Below the pieces are notes generated by a model that did no database searches, was not told where the DNA came from, and saw nothing but the letters and a program-made list of their open reading frames with translations. Positions 8,848 through 17,281 of a stretch of DNA of 64,000 nucleotides are shown here, piece after piece. Positions within the stretch are counted from its first letter, which is position 1. The number at the start of each line of letters is the position of its first letter. The DNA is from Klebsiella terrigena (GTDB lineage: Bacteria; Pseudomonadota; Gammaproteobacteria; Enterobacterales; Enterobacteriaceae), in the NCBI RefSeq assembly GCF_006539725.1, contig NZ_BJNO01000026.1, positions 1-64,000 on the forward strand, given 5' to 3'. A program made the translations under genes and the position numbers.

Positions 8848-10047
8848 TTAGCCGTACTGGCGAATGCGGGCGATCAGCTCGTCAACGCCGTCGATGCGTT
8901 CGGCAATCACGATCAGCGCTTTGCCGAGCGAAATCGCGTGGCGCAGGCACTCGTGGCGCATGGCCTCATCGCCAATGCTGTCGATATCGGCGACGTGCGA
9001 CAGGCCGACGCTGCGGCGAATCAGCTCGGTTCCGCAGAAGCCAATCGCGTCCGTCCACACTTTTTTCAGGAACGCCGAGGCATAGCCGGGATAGGCCAGC
9101 GCCGCATCGCGGCTCTTCTCCGCCGCCAGCGCCTGGAAGCGCTCGGCAAAGGTCGTCCACAGCGCCTGAATATCGTTCAGCCGCTGTTCGCGCGCGGCGG
9201 CGGCGTCGCGAATGCCCAGATGGCCCGGCAGGCCGCAGTAGTTGAGCAGCAGGTTGCCGATGGCGGTGCCGATATCAAAGCCAATCGGGCCGAAATAACC
9301 GAACTCGGCGTCGATGGCTTTAAAGCTGCCTTCGGCAACGAAAATGGAGCCGCTGTGGATATCGCCGTGCAGCAGCGCCTCCGCCTGTGAGAAGAAGCGG
9401 TGCTTGAGCGAGGCCACCGCCAGCCTGAGCTGGCTATCGTGGCGCAGGGCGGCAATATCGTCCTCCAGCGCCGGCGGATAGCTGTTGCGTTCATGCACCT
9501 GGTAGGGGTCGTTGAAGAACAGATCCTCGGTTATTTCACACATCTCCGGGTTAAGAAAGCGCGCGACCTGGGCTTTTTTATCATGGGGATGGAGATAAAA
9601 ATCGCTGGTATGGAACAGCGCCTGGGCGAGATATTCCCCCAGTTGGCTCGCCGCCTGCGGATAGTAAACGTTGGCGATAAGCTCTCCGCGCCAGATTCGG
9701 TGATCGGAAAGATCTTCCATCACCATCACCGCCAGCTCGGGATCGAAATGGTGAATTTTCACCGTGTGCTGCGGGCAGTGCTGATAGTGGGTCACCAGCG
9801 TCTGCGCCTCGAGCCGGGCGCGGTCAAGCGTCAGCGGCCAGGACTCGCCGACGCAGCGGACGTAGGGCAGCGCCTGCTTAACCACAATGCGGCTCACGCC
9901 TTGGGTATCAAAAATTTTAAATACCAGGTTGAGGTTACCGTCACCCACTTCCTGCGCGGACACCAGTTCCGACGGGTTATCGATACCGCCAAATTGTTGT
10001 GCATAAGCCACCGCATCGCTGGCCGTGAAGGTATGGTATTGCGACAT
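8848..10047 (-). CDS. mtnK: 5-methylthioribose kinase
   Basis: MtnK phosphorylates 5-methylthioribose (from MTA nucleosidase) to MTR-1-phosphate, the entry step of methionine salvage in Klebsiella; E. coli K-12 lacks it. The protein is about 399 residues, matching Klebsiella MtnK, with a kinase-like fold: catalytic [13 protein letters not shown] near residue 230 and metal-binding [16 protein letters not shown] near 250. The chosen start is ATG 10047 (MSQYHTF), preceded by GAGG; an in-frame TTG five codons upstream is less likely. It is divergent from mtnA with a strong MetJ operator between them. Confidence 0.96.
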   Translation of the reverse strand: MSQYHTFTASDAVAYAQQFGGIDNPSELVSAQEVGDGNLNLVFKIFDTQGVSRIVVKQALPYVRCVGESWPLTLDRARLEAQTLVTHYQHCPQHTVKIHHFDPELAVMVMEDLSDHRIWRGELIANVYYPQAASQLGEYLAQALFHTSDFYLHPHDKKAQVARFLNPEMCEITEDLFFNDPYQVHERNSYPPALEDDIAALRHDSQLRLAVASLKHRFFSQAEALLHGDIHSGSIFVAEGSFKAIDAEFGYFGPIGFDIGTAIGNLLLNYCGLPGHLGIRDAAAAREQRLNDIQALWTTFAERFQALAAEKSRDAALAYPGYASAFLKKVWTDAIGFCGTELIRRSVGLSHVADIDSIGDEAMRHECLRHAISLGKALIVIAERIDGVDELIARIRQYG

Positions 10048-10074
10048 TGCCTCGATCCTCAAAAGTTCTGGTTA

Positions 10075-10098
10075 AGCCGTTCAGACGTCTATACTTCT
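10075..10098. promoter_or_regulatory. MetJ operator between mtnK and mtnA
   Basis: Three tandem boxes in exact 8-base register, AGCCGTTC, AGACGTCT and ATACTTCT, score 5/8, 8/8 and 6/8 against the met box AGACGTCT. It lies 28 bases upstream of mtnK and 53 upstream of mtnA. This is the expected control point for S-adenosylmethionine-dependent repression by MetJ of both divergent genes. Confidence 0.85.
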
Positions 10099-10150
10099 GG
10101 ATTCCATCCTGACACAATGTGATACAACAACGCAACAGGGATTTAACGAC

Positions 10151-11179
10151 ATGCAGACACTACAGATCACCAGCCTGCGGGTAAGCGAAAATCAGCTTTT
10201 TATTCTTGACCAGCAGGCATTGCCGCAGGAAAAACGCTGGCTGGCGGCAGATAACGTCCCGTTACTGGTTGACCATATTCACGCTCTGCGGGTACGCGGG
10301 GCGCCGTTAATCGGTCTTTCTGCCAGTCTGCTGTTAGCGCTTTTGGCGCAGCGCGGCCTGACCCGCGATGAGCTATCGCAGGCGCTGGAAACGCTGCGCG
10401 CCGCGCGTCCGACGGCGGTTAACCTGATGAATAACCTCGATCGCATGAAGCTGGCGCTGGCTGAGGAAAACTATATTCCGGCCCTCGAAGAGGAGGCGCT
10501 GCGCCTGATTGAAGAAGATAAGCAGCTGTGCGCCAGCATCGCGGAAACCGGCGTTAGCCTGGTCAACGCGGGCAGCCGTCTGCTGACCCACTGCAACACC
10601 GGCGGTCTGGCGACGGCCGGAGTCGGTACGGCGTTAGGGGTGATTGCGCTGGCCCATCAGCGCGGCCTGGTGGCGAACGTGTGGGTCGACGAGACCCGCC
10701 CGCTGCTGCAGGGCGGCCGCCTGACCGCCTGGGAGCTGGGCGAGCTGGGGGTGCCCTATCAGCTGATTACCGATTCGATGGCCGCCAGCCTGATGGCTAA
10801 AGGGCAGGTCGACGCGGTGTGGGTTGGCGCCGATCGCATTGCCGCCAACGGCGATGTGGCGAACAAAATCGGTACCTATTCGCTGGCGGTGCTGGCGAAA
10901 TATCACGGTATTCCGTTCTACGTTGCCGCGCCGCAAACCACCCTCGACCGCCGCTGTCCGAACGGCGAGGCCATTCCTATTGAGCAGCGCGCGGCGGCGG
11001 AGGTGACCGGGGTGGCCGGCAGCTTCGGCGCGGTGCAGTGGGCGCCGGCGGATGCGTCGGTTTATAACCCGGCGTTTGACGTCACGCCGGCGGCATTAAT
11101 CAGCGGCTGGGTGCTGGACAGCGGCGTCGTTACCCAGGAGCAGGTGGCGGCCGGCGCATTTGCGCCCAGCGTTGCTTAG
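10151..11179 (+). CDS. mtnA: S-methyl-5-thioribose-1-phosphate isomerase
   Basis: 342 residues, eIF2B-related aldose-ketose isomerase family, converting MTR-1-phosphate to methylthioribulose-1-phosphate. Family marks: RVRGAPLIG near residue 38, the [13 protein letters not shown] segment near 145 (catalytic Cys) and [17 protein letters not shown] near 226 (catalytic Asp and sugar-phosphate binding). It follows the divergent mtnK and MetJ operator. A hairpin follows 9 bases after the stop. Confidence 0.96.
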   Translation: MQTLQITSLRVSENQLFILDQQALPQEKRWLAADNVPLLVDHIHALRVRGAPLIGLSASLLLALLAQRGLTRDELSQALETLRAARPTAVNLMNNLDRMKLALAEENYIPALEEEALRLIEEDKQLCASIAETGVSLVNAGSRLLTHCNTGGLATAGVGTALGVIALAHQRGLVANVWVDETRPLLQGGRLTAWELGELGVPYQLITDSMAASLMAKGQVDAVWVGADRIAANGDVANKIGTYSLAVLAKYHGIPFYVAAPQTTLDRRCPNGEAIPIEQRAAAEVTGVAGSFGAVQWAPADASVYNPAFDVTPAALISGWVLDSGVVTQEQVAAGAFAPSVA

Positions 11180-11180
11180 G

Positions 11181-11212
11181 AAAAAAGGCGAAGCGATGCC
11201 CCATCGCTTCGC
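11181..11212 (-). terminator. Rho-independent terminator of the phytase gene
   Basis: An 11-bp stem, GCGAAGCGATG (11188-11198) with CATCGCTTCGC (11202-11212) and a three-base loop, is followed on the minus strand by a run of six U (the A-tract at 11181-11186). It terminates the minus-strand phytase operon and probably stalls mtnA transcription from the other side. Confidence 0.8.
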
Positions 11213-11219
11213 GGTTGGC

Positions 11220-12488
11220 TTAGGGTAGCTCGAGGTTTACCGCGCTGACCGACTGCCGGTCAACGTTTTTGCCTAAGGCCGTAAGCGCCTGCCGGTAGGG
11301 ACATAGCGTACCCACTTGCGTGAGTCGGCATCCCGGCTGGCTCCACTCCTGGCGCAGCAGCGGATGCTGCCGATCCGGCGTCTGCAGGTGGCGCAGGTCG
11401 TCGAGACTTTGCGCCTGGAAATAGACCCGGAGATAGCGTTCGCCGTTACTCGCGTCGCGCCAGCGTTCAAGCACCAGGCTGCTGCCCGGCGGGATATTCC
11501 CCCGGCTGTAGCCCGGCAGCTGCCAGCTAAACGCCATCAGCGTGCGCACCATCGCAATATTGGTATCGTGAGCCACCAGCAGCAGCCAGCGAACGTCCGG
11601 CTTTGCGCCCTCTTCGACGCCTTGCAGCATCGCATTCAGCAGGATTGAACCGCGCTTTTGCGCCGTATAGAAAACGTCGTTGCTCAGATCGTAGTTTGCC
11701 GTCAGCAGCGGCAGCAGGGCGCTAATCTGCGCGGAGCGGGTAATGTTTCCCCACGCCAGCTGGCTGAGCGGCAGGTTTTCGCTCCAGCCGAGGCGCAGCG
11801 TTTCGACCATATTAGCCATCACGCTAAGGCCTTCAATTGAGACTTTACCGCTTTTCCCCTGCTTAACCTGCCAGGGCTGGTCAAAGACCGGACAGGGCTT
11901 GCCGGCGATGCAGACGGCGTTTTTCAATAGCTGGATGGTGGGCTCCAGGGCCCGGCGGCGCAGCGCCAGGTCGCCGGCTTTTTTTTGCACCTCCGCCAAC
12001 TGCCGGGTGGGATCGGTCTGGGTTGTCGCGAACCGGTCGGTCTGGAACAGCGGGTCAGCGTCGCTGGCGACGTAGTGAATGCGCGTCCCGCATCCCGGAA
12101 ACGCGCCGTCAACCAGGGCCTCAGCGGTGGCTCGCGTGCGCTGCAGCGGGCTGGCGCGGACGTAGATGTCGCCCGGGGTCGGGCAGCCGGCGCTCAGCAG
12201 CCCGAGCGCGCGGTAGTGCGCGCCCTCGGCCCGCCCTTTGTTCACGACCGCCGCGTAGCCGTGGCCGGTTAATTCCCCGTCGCGGGTTGTCCACTGCGTC
12301 CACGGGCGTTGGGTGGCGGCCTCGATGGCTTCGCGGTTGCCCGCCGTCGGCGGGCGGATCCCGTGGCGACTGAGCTCAACCACTTTTTCCAGCTGGTAGC
12401 GTTCGGCGGCACTGGTTTGCCCCGCGCCGAACGCGACGGCGCAGGTGATAAACAGGCGCAGCAATACCTGATGGCGTGTCGTCATCAT
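11220..12488 (-). CDS. phyK: Periplasmic phytase (histidine acid phosphatase, PhyK/AppA type)
   Basis: 422 residues with a signal peptide ending near TSAAE (about residue 28). The catalytic RHGIRPP motif is near residue 40 and the proton-donor motif VAHDTN near 307, which define branch-2 histidine acid phosphatases. It closely resembles the characterised Klebsiella phytase PhyK by recall of that sequence; such enzymes strip myo-inositol hexakisphosphate and leave inositol 2-monophosphate. The alternative, glucose-1-phosphatase (Agp), is less likely from overall similarity. It is the last gene of a minus-strand cluster with an organophosphate-type permease (25-base gap) and an inositol-monophosphatase-like enzyme. 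A Rho-independent terminator follows. Confidence 0.88.
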   Translation of the reverse strand: MMTTRHQVLLRLFITCAVAFGAGQTSAAERYQLEKVVELSRHGIRPPTAGNREAIEAATQRPWTQWTTRDGELTGHGYAAVVNKGRAEGAHYRALGLLSAGCPTPGDIYVRASPLQRTRATAEALVDGAFPGCGTRIHYVASDADPLFQTDRFATTQTDPTRQLAEVQKKAGDLALRRRALEPTIQLLKNAVCIAGKPCPVFDQPWQVKQGKSGKVSIEGLSVMANMVETLRLGWSENLPLSQLAWGNITRSAQISALLPLLTANYDLSNDVFYTAQKRGSILLNAMLQGVEEGAKPDVRWLLLVAHDTNIAMVRTLMAFSWQLPGYSRGNIPPGSSLVLERWRDASNGERYLRVYFQAQSLDDLRHLQTPDRQHPLLRQEWSQPGCRLTQVGTLCPYRQALTALGKNVDRQSVSAVNLELP

Positions 12489-12513
12489 AGAATATTCCTT
12501 ATATATTATTGGG

Positions 12514-13869
12514 TTATGATGGCAGCGATATCTGCTGTTCCGCGGCGTGGCGACGGGCTACGATGGCGGCGGTCACAAAGCAGAACAGGGCGGAAGCCAG
12601 GCCGGTCGCCACCCAGAACTGCGATAGCGTACTGAAATTATACAGCGTAGTGCCGTTTTCGATGACCGCCGTTTTATCAATAATGATCCCGGTCAGAAAC
12701 TCGCCCAGACCTGCGCCGGCGTAGCTGGCGATGCCAATGGTTCCGAGGGCGGCGCCCGCCGCTTTGCGCGACGAGATATCGACGGCAATCAGCCCGCCGA
12801 GGAAGCAGGTTAAGGCTCCGATGGTCGCGCCAAAAATAATCATCGCCAGAATATCCGTGACGTAGCCGTGGGGTGACCACAGCATCAGGGCGAATCCGGC
12901 GGTGTTCAGCAGGCTGATAAAGCCGGCCATCACGCTGCGGTTTCGAGGGAAGAAACGGTCGGAGAGCATCCCGGCGATAATGGTCCCGGCAATGCCGGCG
13001 ATAGCGTTGACGCCAATGATCCCGGAAGCCTCAATGGTCGAATAGGCCTTATCCTGCTGCAGGAAGAAGATCCCCCACGAGTTCACCGCGTAGCGATCGA
13101 TATACATAAACGCCGAGGCCAGCGCCAGCGTCCATAGCGCCGGGTTGCGCATGGCGAACAGCTGGTTTTTAAACACCGAACCGCCCGCTTCCTCCTGCTG
13201 CGGCTCATCGCGAATGATGTTGATTGGTGGAAAACCGCAGCTTTGCGGCGAGTCGCGCATAAACAGCAGCATCAGCACGACGCCTGCGGCGCCGAGGGCC
13301 GCCGTTGACAGGTAGCCCATCTGCCAGCCAAAGCCGGCAATGACCGCCGCGATCACCATATAGGTCATGGCTTCGCCAATATTATGCGCCGTTGACCAGA
13401 TGGCGTAGAACGTCCCGCGCTCTTTACAGCCGTACCAGCGCGCCAGCGAGACGGCGCAGGGGCCGACGCCCATGGATTGCGCCCAGCCGTTGATCCCCCA
13501 GAAGATCGCCAGCAGCAGGGCGTTGGTGGTCATCCCCATCAGCAGATTCATCCCGGCGCTCAGCAGCAGGCCGAGGCTCATATAGCGCACCACGTTGGCA
13601 TGATCGGCAATAAACCCGTTAACCAGCTTGCCGATGGCGTAGCTGAAAAAGAGCGCCGAGCCGATCATCCCGAGCTCGGTGGGCGTAATACCGAGCTCAA
13701 CGAGCGCGCTTTTAGCAACGGTAAACGACAGGCGGCAGACGTAAAACGTCACGTAGGCGACCGTCATCGCCAGAAACGTTTGCCAGCGCACAAAGCGAAA
13801 TCGCTGCTCGCTGAACGGAGCGACGGCTTTGGGCGGCGTCGCGCGAAAAAAAGCAAAAAATCCAGACAT
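12514..13869 (-). CDS. MFS permease, organophosphate:phosphate antiporter (UhpC/GlpT/PgtP-like)
   Basis: 451 residues with twelve predicted membrane segments, of the OPA branch of the major facilitator superfamily. Visible marks: RWQTFLAMTVAYVTFYVCRLSF near residue 28, IGKLVNGFIADHANVRYM-like loop near 105, and the AIWSTAHNIGEA segment in the central repeat, all typical of UhpC/UhpT/GlpT relatives that exchange phosphorylated sugars or polyols for phosphate. It is 25 bases upstream of phytase and downstream of the IMPase-like gene. Inference: it imports a phosphorylated inositol or a sugar phosphate released outside the membrane by the phytase. Confidence 0.85.
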   Translation of the reverse strand: MSGFFAFFRATPPKAVAPFSEQRFRFVRWQTFLAMTVAYVTFYVCRLSFTVAKSALVELGITPTELGMIGSALFFSYAIGKLVNGFIADHANVVRYMSLGLLLSAGMNLLMGMTTNALLLAIFWGINGWAQSMGVGPCAVSLARWYGCKERGTFYAIWSTAHNIGEAMTYMVIAAVIAGFGWQMGYLSTAALGAAGVVLMLLFMRDSPQSCGFPPINIIRDEPQQEEAGGSVFKNQLFAMRNPALWTLALASAFMYIDRYAVNSWGIFFLQQDKAYSTIEASGIIGVNAIAGIAGTIIAGMLSDRFFPRNRSVMAGFISLLNTAGFALMLWSPHGYVTDILAMIIFGATIGALTCFLGGLIAVDISSRKAAGAALGTIGIASYAGAGLGEFLTGIIIDKTAVIENGTTLYNFSTLSQFWVATGLASALFCFVTAAIVARRHAAEQQISLPS

Positions 13870-13938
13870 GGTGTTATCTCCGAAGGTCGGAGGCCCGACT
13901 GATTAATGTGCTTCGTCCTTGAACTGAATTATCGTTGC

Positions 13939-13953
13939 TATGTAGGGTACATA
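13939..13953. promoter_or_regulatory. Palindrome upstream of the MFS permease
   Basis: TATGTA and TACATA are exact inverted repeats with a 3-base spacer, in the 111-base gap between the IMPase-like gene and the permease. On the minus strand a possible -10 element, GATAAT, lies at 13928-13933, so the palindrome would sit inside a promoter serving permease and phytase. The binding factor is unknown. Confidence 0.35.
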
Positions 13954-13980
13954 ATCAGATAAAGCCTGACCCTTAGCGGG

Positions 13981-14790
13981 TTAGTGTAACGGTTGCCGAA
14001 GCATGTTTTTTAACTGCGGGTAGAGCGTTTTGCCGGCCAGCAGCAGCGGGCTGCCGTTGATGATGCCGTCATTGGCGAGGTAATCATTCGTCTGCCCCCC
14101 GGCCTCGCGCATCAGCACCAGCCCGGGCAGGGCATCCCACGGGTTCATGTGCGGTTCGTAATAGCCGATTAAACGTCCGGCCGCCGCCCAGGCGCTCATC
14201 AGGGCGCCGGACCCGTTGCGCACAAACATGCCGCCATCGCTGAGCAGCGCGTCGAGGAACGGCAGGAAGTCCGCCGGCGTGACGCGATGGGATGTTCCCA
14301 CGCCCATCACGCCCTCTTTGACCGTTCTGGCCGGATGGGGGGCTATTGGCGTCTCGTTGAGCCACGCGCCGTGCCCCTTCAGGGCATGAAATATTTCCTG
14401 ATGGTTGGGGTCGTAAACCACCCCGATTACCGGTTCGCCGTCGGCCACGATAGCCAGCGACAGGCACCAGGTGTGCAGGCCGTTAAGAAAGCAGCTGGTG
14501 CCGTCAATCGGGTCTACTACCCACAGAATGGGCGCTTCCGGCAGCTGCGCGCCGCTCTCTTCGCCGAGAAAGCCGTCCTGCGGGAACGCGTTCACAATTT
14601 GCTGCTTAACAAACTCTTCGACCTGCTTATCGGCGATGCTCACCACGTCCTGCAGATCGTGACCCTTATGATCGACCGCGAGGCTGCCGCGCTGCTGATA
14701 GAAGCGAAAGGCCAGCTCGGCGCCGGCTTTTGCCAGTTCACAGGCGAAGAGATAGCGGGCGTGCAGCGGGTCTGAGTCCAGTGATGTCAT
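13981..14790 (-). CDS. Inositol-monophosphatase-family phosphatase
   Basis: 269 residues of the IMPase/SuhB/CysQ superfamily. The metal-binding motifs are visible: GEESG near residue 71, WVVDPIDGTSCF near 87-98 and the C-terminal WDALPGLVLMREAGG near 218. The start is ATG 14790, with GGAGGAA directly upstream; an in-frame GTG at 14808 lies inside the operator and is rejected. It is first in a three-gene run with an OPA permease and phytase, so its likely substrate is an imported inositol phosphate. CysQ-like or sugar-phosphate substrates cannot be excluded. Confidence 0.87.
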   Translation of the reverse strand: MTSLDSDPLHARYLFACELAKAGAELAFRFYQQRGSLAVDHKGHDLQDVVSIADKQVEEFVKQQIVNAFPQDGFLGEESGAQLPEAPILWVVDPIDGTSCFLNGLHTWCLSLAIVADGEPVIGVVYDPNHQEIFHALKGHGAWLNETPIAPHPARTVKEGVMGVGTSHRVTPADFLPFLDALLSDGGMFVRNGSGALMSAWAAAGRLIGYYEPHMNPWDALPGLVLMREAGGQTNDYLANDGIINGSPLLLAGKTLYPQLKNMLRQPLH

Positions 14791-14802
14791 GTTTCCTCCG
14801 TT

Positions 14803-14818
14803 TTGCACACGTGTGCAA
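14803..14818. promoter_or_regulatory. LacI-family operator before the IMPase-like gene
   Basis: TTGCACACGTGTGCAA is a perfect 16-base palindrome with the central CG typical of LacI/GalR operators. It sits 12 bases upstream of the IMPase-like start, overlapping the expected transcription start of a minus-strand promoter (TTGCCT, 16 bases, TATCAC). The LacI-type regulator is encoded immediately upstream. Confidence 0.8.
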
Positions 14819-14909
14819 TCAGTGATAAAAAAAGAGCCCCGAAAGGCAAAGTGAGTGTGGCGGGGAACGGCGGATTATTCTGTGATCGCTTTGGCATAAA
14901 ATGAATTTT

Positions 14910-15899
14910 TCATTTTGCGCTTTCGCGAATAATTAATTTCACCGGCACTTCCCGGTGGCGGGAGGGGAGATCGAACCTGGCGATGCGGGTCACCAGCATC
15001 TCGACGGCGTGATGCGCCAGCAGCTCCGTATTCTGCTGAATTGTCGAGAGTTGATAGGGTTGCCAGGCGGCCTGGGGGATATCATCGAAGCCGATAACGG
15101 CCGGGAGCGGGGCGCTCGATTGGGCGGCGCGCAGGCCGTCCAGCGCCCCAAGGGCCAGCATATCAGTGGCGCAAAACAGCGCCTGCAGGCCGGGATTATC
15201 CAGCAGCAGCCGCCTGGCGGCATCAAAGCCGGCCTGATAGCCGGCGCTGGCGCAGAAGTGCGCGCTGACCTGCATTCCCCCGGCGTGGGCGATAAACGCC
15301 TCGTAGCGCTGGCGGGTGCTGAAGTTTTCGCCGTCTTCGCCGAGAAAGCCGACCTGCTGCCAGCGGCGGCGGCTAAACAGATCCGCGACCAGCTTCGCCC
15401 CCTGCGCGTTATCGCTGGACACCCGGTCACAGCCGGCGAGTTCGGCATGGCGGTTAATCAAGGTGACGGGGATTTTGCGTTCCAGGTACTCCTCCGCCAG
15501 CGACAGCGGCGGCGCGCCGGAGGTGATGATCACTCCGGCCACGTGATAGCTCAGGAGCTGTTTGAGCGAAGGGGCCAGCTGCTGCGGATCGTCGGCGTTC
15601 ATCAGCAGGGGCATAAAGCCGTTGAGCGCCAGCTGATGCACCAGCGGAGCGAGCAGCTTGCTGCGAAAAGGGTTATCAAAACCGGCGGTGACGATGCCGA
15701 TAAAGTTGCTGCTGCCAGTGATCATCGTGCGGGCGATAATATTGACCTGGTAGCCCAGCTCCTCCGCCGCGGCGAGAACTTTCTGCCGCGTTTTGTCCGC
15801 CACCGACGCTCCGGGAGTAAAGGTTCGGGAGACGGCGGAGCGGGAGACGCCGGCAAGCCTGGCCACGTCCTCAGCCTTAATCCATTTTTTTTCGCTCAT
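14910..15899 (-). CDS. LacI-family transcriptional regulator
   Basis: 329 residues from ATG 15899 (MSEKKWIKAEDVARLAGVS). The N-terminal LacI helix-turn-helix is at about residues 8-27 (VARLAGVSRSAVSRTF), the hinge helix near 45-60, and the periplasmic-binding-protein-like sensor domain from about 63 (FIGIVTAGFDNPF) to the end. The longer upstream reading lacks a ribosome site and the DNA-binding domain starts normally at 15899. It is followed, 119 bases on, by the IMPase-permease-phytase genes and a perfect LacI-type operator, so it is almost certainly their local repressor. The inducer is unknown; an inositol or sugar phosphate is inferred. Confidence 0.9.
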   Translation of the reverse strand: MSEKKWIKAEDVARLAGVSRSAVSRTFTPGASVADKTRQKVLAAAEELGYQVNIIARTMITGSSNFIGIVTAGFDNPFRSKLLAPLVHQLALNGFMPLLMNADDPQQLAPSLKQLLSYHVAGVIITSGAPPLSLAEEYLERKIPVTLINRHAELAGCDRVSSDNAQGAKLVADLFSRRRWQQVGFLGEDGENFSTRQRYEAFIAHAGGMQVSAHFCASAGYQAGFDAARRLLLDNPGLQALFCATDMLALGALDGLRAAQSSAPLPAVIGFDDIPQAAWQPYQLSTIQQNTELLAHHAVEMLVTRIARFDLPSRHREVPVKLIIRESAK

Positions 15900-16042
15900 A
15901 GTGTCCGGGTACGGGTTGTTCTCAGGGAGCCCGCGCCGACTCCGGAACCCATCGTCGGCGCGCAAAAGTAGTAAGAAGGTACCACAGAAATCCCTGCGCG
16001 AGCAGGGGAGTGACGCGCTATGGGCGCCGCGTCACCCGCGGC

Positions 16043-17281
16043 TTATGCCGGATAGCGGATCTGCTCCGGCTGGCGCTGCAGGATAATTTTGCCGTGGCGG
16101 ATGGAGGTCAGCACTTTGGCCTGACGCCGCACGGCGTCATAGTCATTTTCCGCATCGAGGATAAGCAGGTTCGCCGGGCGGCCTTCGGCGAGGCCGTAGT
16201 TATCGCCGAGGCACAGCGCCCTGGCGCTGTTATCGGTAATCAAATCGAGGCAGCGCTGCAAATCTTCATACCCCAGCATGTGGCAGATGTGCAGCCCGGC
16301 ATCGAGGATGCGCATGATGTTGCCGTTGCCCAGCGGGTACCACGGGTCCTGAATGGAGTCCTGGGCAAAGCAGACGTTAATCCCGGCGCGGTCCAGCTCC
16401 GCCACTCGCGTCACGCCGCGGCGTTTTGGCCAGCCGTCGAAGCGCCCCTGCAGGTGGATACTTTCGGTGGGGCAGGAGATAAAGTTGATGCCCGAGGCCT
16501 TGAGCAGGCGGAACAGCTTCGAGCAGTAGGCATTATCGTAGGAGCCCATCGCGCAGGTGTGGCTGGCGGTGACCTGCGCGCCCATGCCGCGTACCCGGGC
16601 CTCTTCCGCCAGCACTTCCAGAAAGCGCGACTGCGGGTCATCGATCTCATCGCAGTGCACGTCCACCAGGCAGCCGTGGCGCTGGGCCAGATCCATCAGG
16701 AAGACCAGCGAGCTGACGCCCTTGTCGCGGGTGTTCTCGTAGTGCGGAATGCCGCCCACCACGTCGGCGCCCATCTCGATGGCGCGGGTCATCAGCTCGC
16801 GTCCGCCGGGGAACGACTCGATCCCCTCCTGCGGAAAGGCGACGATTTGCAGGTCGATAAGATGGGCGGCCTCTTTTTTCACCGCCAGCATTGCCTCCAG
16901 CGCCGTCAGGGAAGGATCGGTGACGTCGATGTGGGTGCGCACGTGCTGCACGCCGTTGTCGCGCAGCATGCCGATGGTTTTCAGCGCGCGCTGGCGCGTA
17001 TCTTCCACGGTGACGCTCGCTTTACGCTGGCTCCAGCGGGTGATGCCCTCAAACAGGGTGCCGCTCATATTCCACTCCGGCTCGCCCGCCGTCAGGGTAG
17101 CGTCAAGATGGATATGCGGCTCGACGAACGGCGGAATAACCAGCTTTTGCTGCGCGTCGATATCGCCGGCGTCAGCCGCCAGAGTGGCGGTTTGGGGAGC
17201 GATGCTCTTAATCACGCCGTCCCGGAGCTCAAGGGAATAGAGCGCTTCTTTGTGGCGCAGGCGCGCGTTGATAATTTTCAT
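16043..17281 (-). CDS. CodA-family deaminase, 5-methylcytosine deaminase type
   Basis: 412 residues, amidohydrolase family, colinear with E. coli CodA. Metal ligands H56 and H58 (PHIHLD), H209, catalytic E212, H241 and metal D308 are all present. The residue equivalent to CodA Asp314 is Ser309 (AQDSIQDPW instead of GHDDVFDPW). Loss of that Asp marks the subgroup shown to deaminate 5-methylcytosine to thymine, including a Klebsiella pneumoniae member (Hitchcock and co-workers, from memory). The start overlaps the stop of the PucR gene (ATGA). Part of a permease-regulator-enzyme operon. Activity on cytosine is probably kept; the preferred substrate here is inferred. Confidence 0.85.
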   Translation of the reverse strand: MKIINARLRHKEALYSLELRDGVIKSIAPQTATLAADAGDIDAQQKLVIPPFVEPHIHLDATLTAGEPEWNMSGTLFEGITRWSQRKASVTVEDTRQRALKTIGMLRDNGVQHVRTHIDVTDPSLTALEAMLAVKKEAAHLIDLQIVAFPQEGIESFPGGRELMTRAIEMGADVVGGIPHYENTRDKGVSSLVFLMDLAQRHGCLVDVHCDEIDDPQSRFLEVLAEEARVRGMGAQVTASHTCAMGSYDNAYCSKLFRLLKASGINFISCPTESIHLQGRFDGWPKRRGVTRVAELDRAGINVCFAQDSIQDPWYPLGNGNIMRILDAGLHICHMLGYEDLQRCLDLITDNSARALCLGDNYGLAEGRPANLLILDAENDYDAVRRQAKVLTSIRHGKIILQRQPEQIRYPA

